Shown here: in pieces, positions 62,624 to 64,000 of the stretch
Layout of the letters: each line of letters starts with the position of its first letter
How positions within the stretch are numbered: position 1 is the stretch's first letter
Origin: an uncultured bacterium
GTDB taxonomy: Bacteria; Verrucomicrobiota; Kiritimatiellia; RFP12; UBA1067
Length of the DNA stretch: 64,000 nt
Assembly: GCA_902800055.1 (NCBI GenBank)
Contig: CADCCW010000003.1
Location: forward strand, 3,376-67,375
Reading direction: 5' to 3'
The notes under the pieces: generated by a model
Databases searched by the model: none
What the model was told of the DNA's origin: nothing
Seen by the model: only the letters and a program-made list of their open reading frames with translations
Translations under genes and position numbers: made by a program

Positions 62624-63640
62624 ATGAAGACTGCAAGGACACTCGTCGCGCTCGTGGTGGCCGCGTTCGCAGCATGCGCATTTGCCGCGGAGTCGCCGGT
62701 ACGCGAGCCGGCGAAGGTTATCTTCGACACCGACATGTTCACCGACTACGACGACATCGGCGCGATCGCCGTCCTGCACGCACTTGCGGACGCCGGCGAG
62801 TGCGAGATCCTCGCCACCGTGAGCTCGACGCGCGGCAATTCGTCCGTCGCCGTCTGCGAGGTGGTGAACGCCTGGTACGGACGGCCGGACATCCCCGTCG
62901 GCTGCGTCCGCGGCATCGGCATCGGCGGTTCGCCGGAGACCGGCGACGGCAACGGACACGGGAAGTTCCGGGAGATCGCCGCGAAGTACGCGCGGTTCGT
63001 GAAGCATCCCGACTCGTCCCAGGCGCCGGACGCGCTGGAGGTCTACCGTCAGGTCCTTTCGGCGCAGCCGGACGGCTCGGTGACCGTCTGCACGGTAGGC
63101 TTCACCAGCAACCTGCGGCGGCTCGTCGAGGCGTATCCGGAGCTGGTGGCGAAGAAGGTGAAGCTCTGGGTGGCGATGGCGTGCAAGTATCCGGACGGCG
63201 AGGAGTACAACTCGTCGATGGACGCGGAGTCGTCGCGCATAGCCTTCGAGAAGTGGCCGACTCCGATCGTCTTCAGCGACTTCGACTACGGCAGGTGGAT
63301 CTTCACCGGGCGTCGCATCGCCGAGGACGCGGACGCGTCGGGTCCGGTGAAGGACCTTTTCGCCGCCTGCCTGCCGGCGCGGAGCGAATGCAGCGAGACG
63401 ACCTACGACCGCAGGGAAGGGCATCCGAGCTGGGACGAGACGGCGGTTCTCTACGCGGTGCGCGGCGCGGGCGACGTCTTCGGGCTCGAGCGCGGCACCT
63501 ACCGGATGGCGCCGACTGGCGGGCGCAACGTCTGGAAGGCGGATCCGTCCGCGCGCGACGCGAGGATCGTGGAGAAGCTGCCGAAGGCGGAGGTCGGTCG
63601 GATCATCGACGAGCTCATGTGCAGTCGGCCACGGCGCTAG
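62624..63640 (+). CDS. secreted nucleoside-hydrolase-like protein
   Basis: A 338-residue exported protein of the inosine-uridine nucleoside hydrolase fold. A signal peptide covers residues 1-22. The hallmark calcium site is FDTDMFTDYDD (34-44), with further motifs SSTRGNSS and VTVCTVGFTSNL. Secreted members of PVC bacteria are common and may act on nucleosides or unrelated glycosides. An SD-like AAGGA precedes the ATG. Confidence 0.82.
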   Translation: MKTARTLVALVVAAFAACAFAAESPVREPAKVIFDTDMFTDYDDIGAIAVLHALADAGECEILATVSSTRGNSSVAVCEVVNAWYGRPDIPVGCVRGIGIGGSPETGDGNGHGKFREIAAKYARFVKHPDSSQAPDALEVYRQVLSAQPDGSVTVCTVGFTSNLRRLVEAYPELVAKKVKLWVAMACKYPDGEEYNSSMDAESSRIAFEKWPTPIVFSDFDYGRWIFTGRRIAEDADASGPVKDLFAACLPARSECSETTYDRREGHPSWDETAVLYAVRGAGDVFGLERGTYRMAPTGGRNVWKADPSARDARIVEKLPKAEVGRIIDELMCSRPRR

Positions 63641-63641
63641 A

Positions 63642-63819
63642 GTGCCCGGTGCGGTTCGTCGTGGGCTACAGCGACGTCACCTGCCCGCCGGCAGCGGTCT
63701 GGGCCGGCTACAACGCCTGCCCAGCGAAGGACAAGGCGATTGCCGCGCGGGTGAACATGACGCACGGCGTGGACGGGGCGTCATACTGGAAGTACGAGCG
63801 CTGGGTGCGCGGCAAGTAG
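63642..63819 (+). pseudogene. C-terminal remnant of an AXE1-type esterase
   Basis: An open stretch of about 58 codons reading LECPVRFVVGYSDVTCPPAAVW and ending after THGVDGASYWKYERWVRGK. It matches the catalytic Asp/His end of the esterase domain in the 9590-12370 protein (IECPVRVAVGFSDSVCPPCAVY..., GMTHD). The nucleophile half is absent and there is no start or ribosome site. It is most simply the tail of a decayed esterase gene left by deletion. Confidence 0.75.
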
Positions 63820-63830
63820 GGGAGCGGCTA

Positions 63831-64000
63831 CTAGCCGCGGTCGAACTTGCGGTCGAGTTCGCGGGTGGAGGTGAAGATCATCACCGGCTTCCCGCGCGGG
63901 CAGACATACGGCATCCGGCAGGAGCAGAGCTCCTCGACTAGCTTCGTCGCCGCCTTGGGCGTGAAGCGGATCGGCGCGCCGGCGAACGAGCGCGCGACCG
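63831..64000 (-). CDS. mutL: MutL mismatch-repair protein, C-terminal end (partial)
   Basis: The minus strand from the window end reads 56 codons to a TAG at 63831-63833. The segment ELCSCRMPYVCPRGKPVMIF, then ELDRKF, matches the end of the MutL dimerisation domain, where CPHGRP is the conserved motif; here it is CPRGKP, losing the His often involved in zinc binding. The gene continues beyond the window. Confidence 0.8.
   Translation of the reverse strand, partial: VARSFAGAPIRFTPKAATKLVEELCSCRMPYVCPRGKPVMIFTSTRELDRKFDRG

Overview
The window is about 64 kb of GC-rich bacterial chromosome, densely packed with short intergenic gaps and many start/stop overlaps of 1-4 nt. The gene set suggests a fermentative, glycan-degrading member of the PVC group, most likely Kiritimatiellota. 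The pointers are Tat-exported Gfo/Idh oxidoreductases and a Tat TIM-barrel protein, a GH29 fucosidase, secreted beta-helix and LamG-like proteins, XylR-like regulators, an SHD1-domain protein and a giant BspA-like leucine-rich-repeat protein. The taxon is an inference, because no rRNA or marker phylogeny is available here.

Layout. 0.1-2.8 kb: a BrxE-like small protein, an RluA-type pseudouridine synthase and a secreted GH29 fucosidase, translationally coupled. 2.8-9.5 kb: hisB, then two divergent pairs, each a LacI-fold/AraC-type regulator facing a secreted LamG-like protein. The second regulator carries a duplicated scrap of the hisB 3' end, and both regulators have a broken second helix-turn-helix. 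9.6-14.8 kb: an esterase/GH28-like fusion, a Tat TIM-barrel protein and a Tat Gfo/Idh oxidoreductase. 14.8-19.2 kb: housekeeping run hisA, coaD, recD2, dus. 19.2-24.6 kb: beta-helix/CBM9-like protein, DedA, and a three-gene glycosyltransferase/DUF1796 group. 24.6-27.1 kb: a signalling island of CBS-HATPase, two DRTGG proteins and a PHP phosphoesterase, of a kind known beside FeFe hydrogenases but here without one. 27.1-30.1 kb: a strongly palindromic spacer, tRNA-Ser(CGA), tRNA-Gly(CCC), recN and a dehydroquinate-synthase-like gene.

30.1-46.6 kb (minus strand) is the most unusual part. It is one apparently continuous 16.4-kb operon, pilM-pilN-pilO-pilP-like-secretin, followed without a break by a 3131-residue leucine-rich-repeat protein, a 189-residue partner and a membrane-anchored P-loop GTPase with a C-terminal SHD1 domain. 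Divergent to it lie an NtrC-class regulator, a sigma-54 promoter, a type IV pilin/pseudopilin and two polytopic GT-C-like membrane proteins (46.7-52.2 kb). Read together, these could build, decorate and regulate a pilus-like or secretion apparatus whose client is the giant LRR protein.

52.3-64 kb: an ABC-2 transporter with a histidine-rich TPR-like partner, TMEM43-like protein plus RodA, a Tat-lipoprotein Gfo/Idh with a coiled-coil protein, pcnB with a TPR protein, secG-pgpA, a secreted nucleoside-hydrolase-like protein, an esterase remnant, and the 3' end of mutL on the minus strand.

Regulation. Nearly every transcription unit starts with an extended -10 element TGnTATAAT and no recognisable -35. 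In about ten units the -10 lies only 6-9 nt from the start codon, which predicts leaderless mRNAs. Other units, including several secreted proteins, have leaders with clear Shine-Dalgarno sequences.
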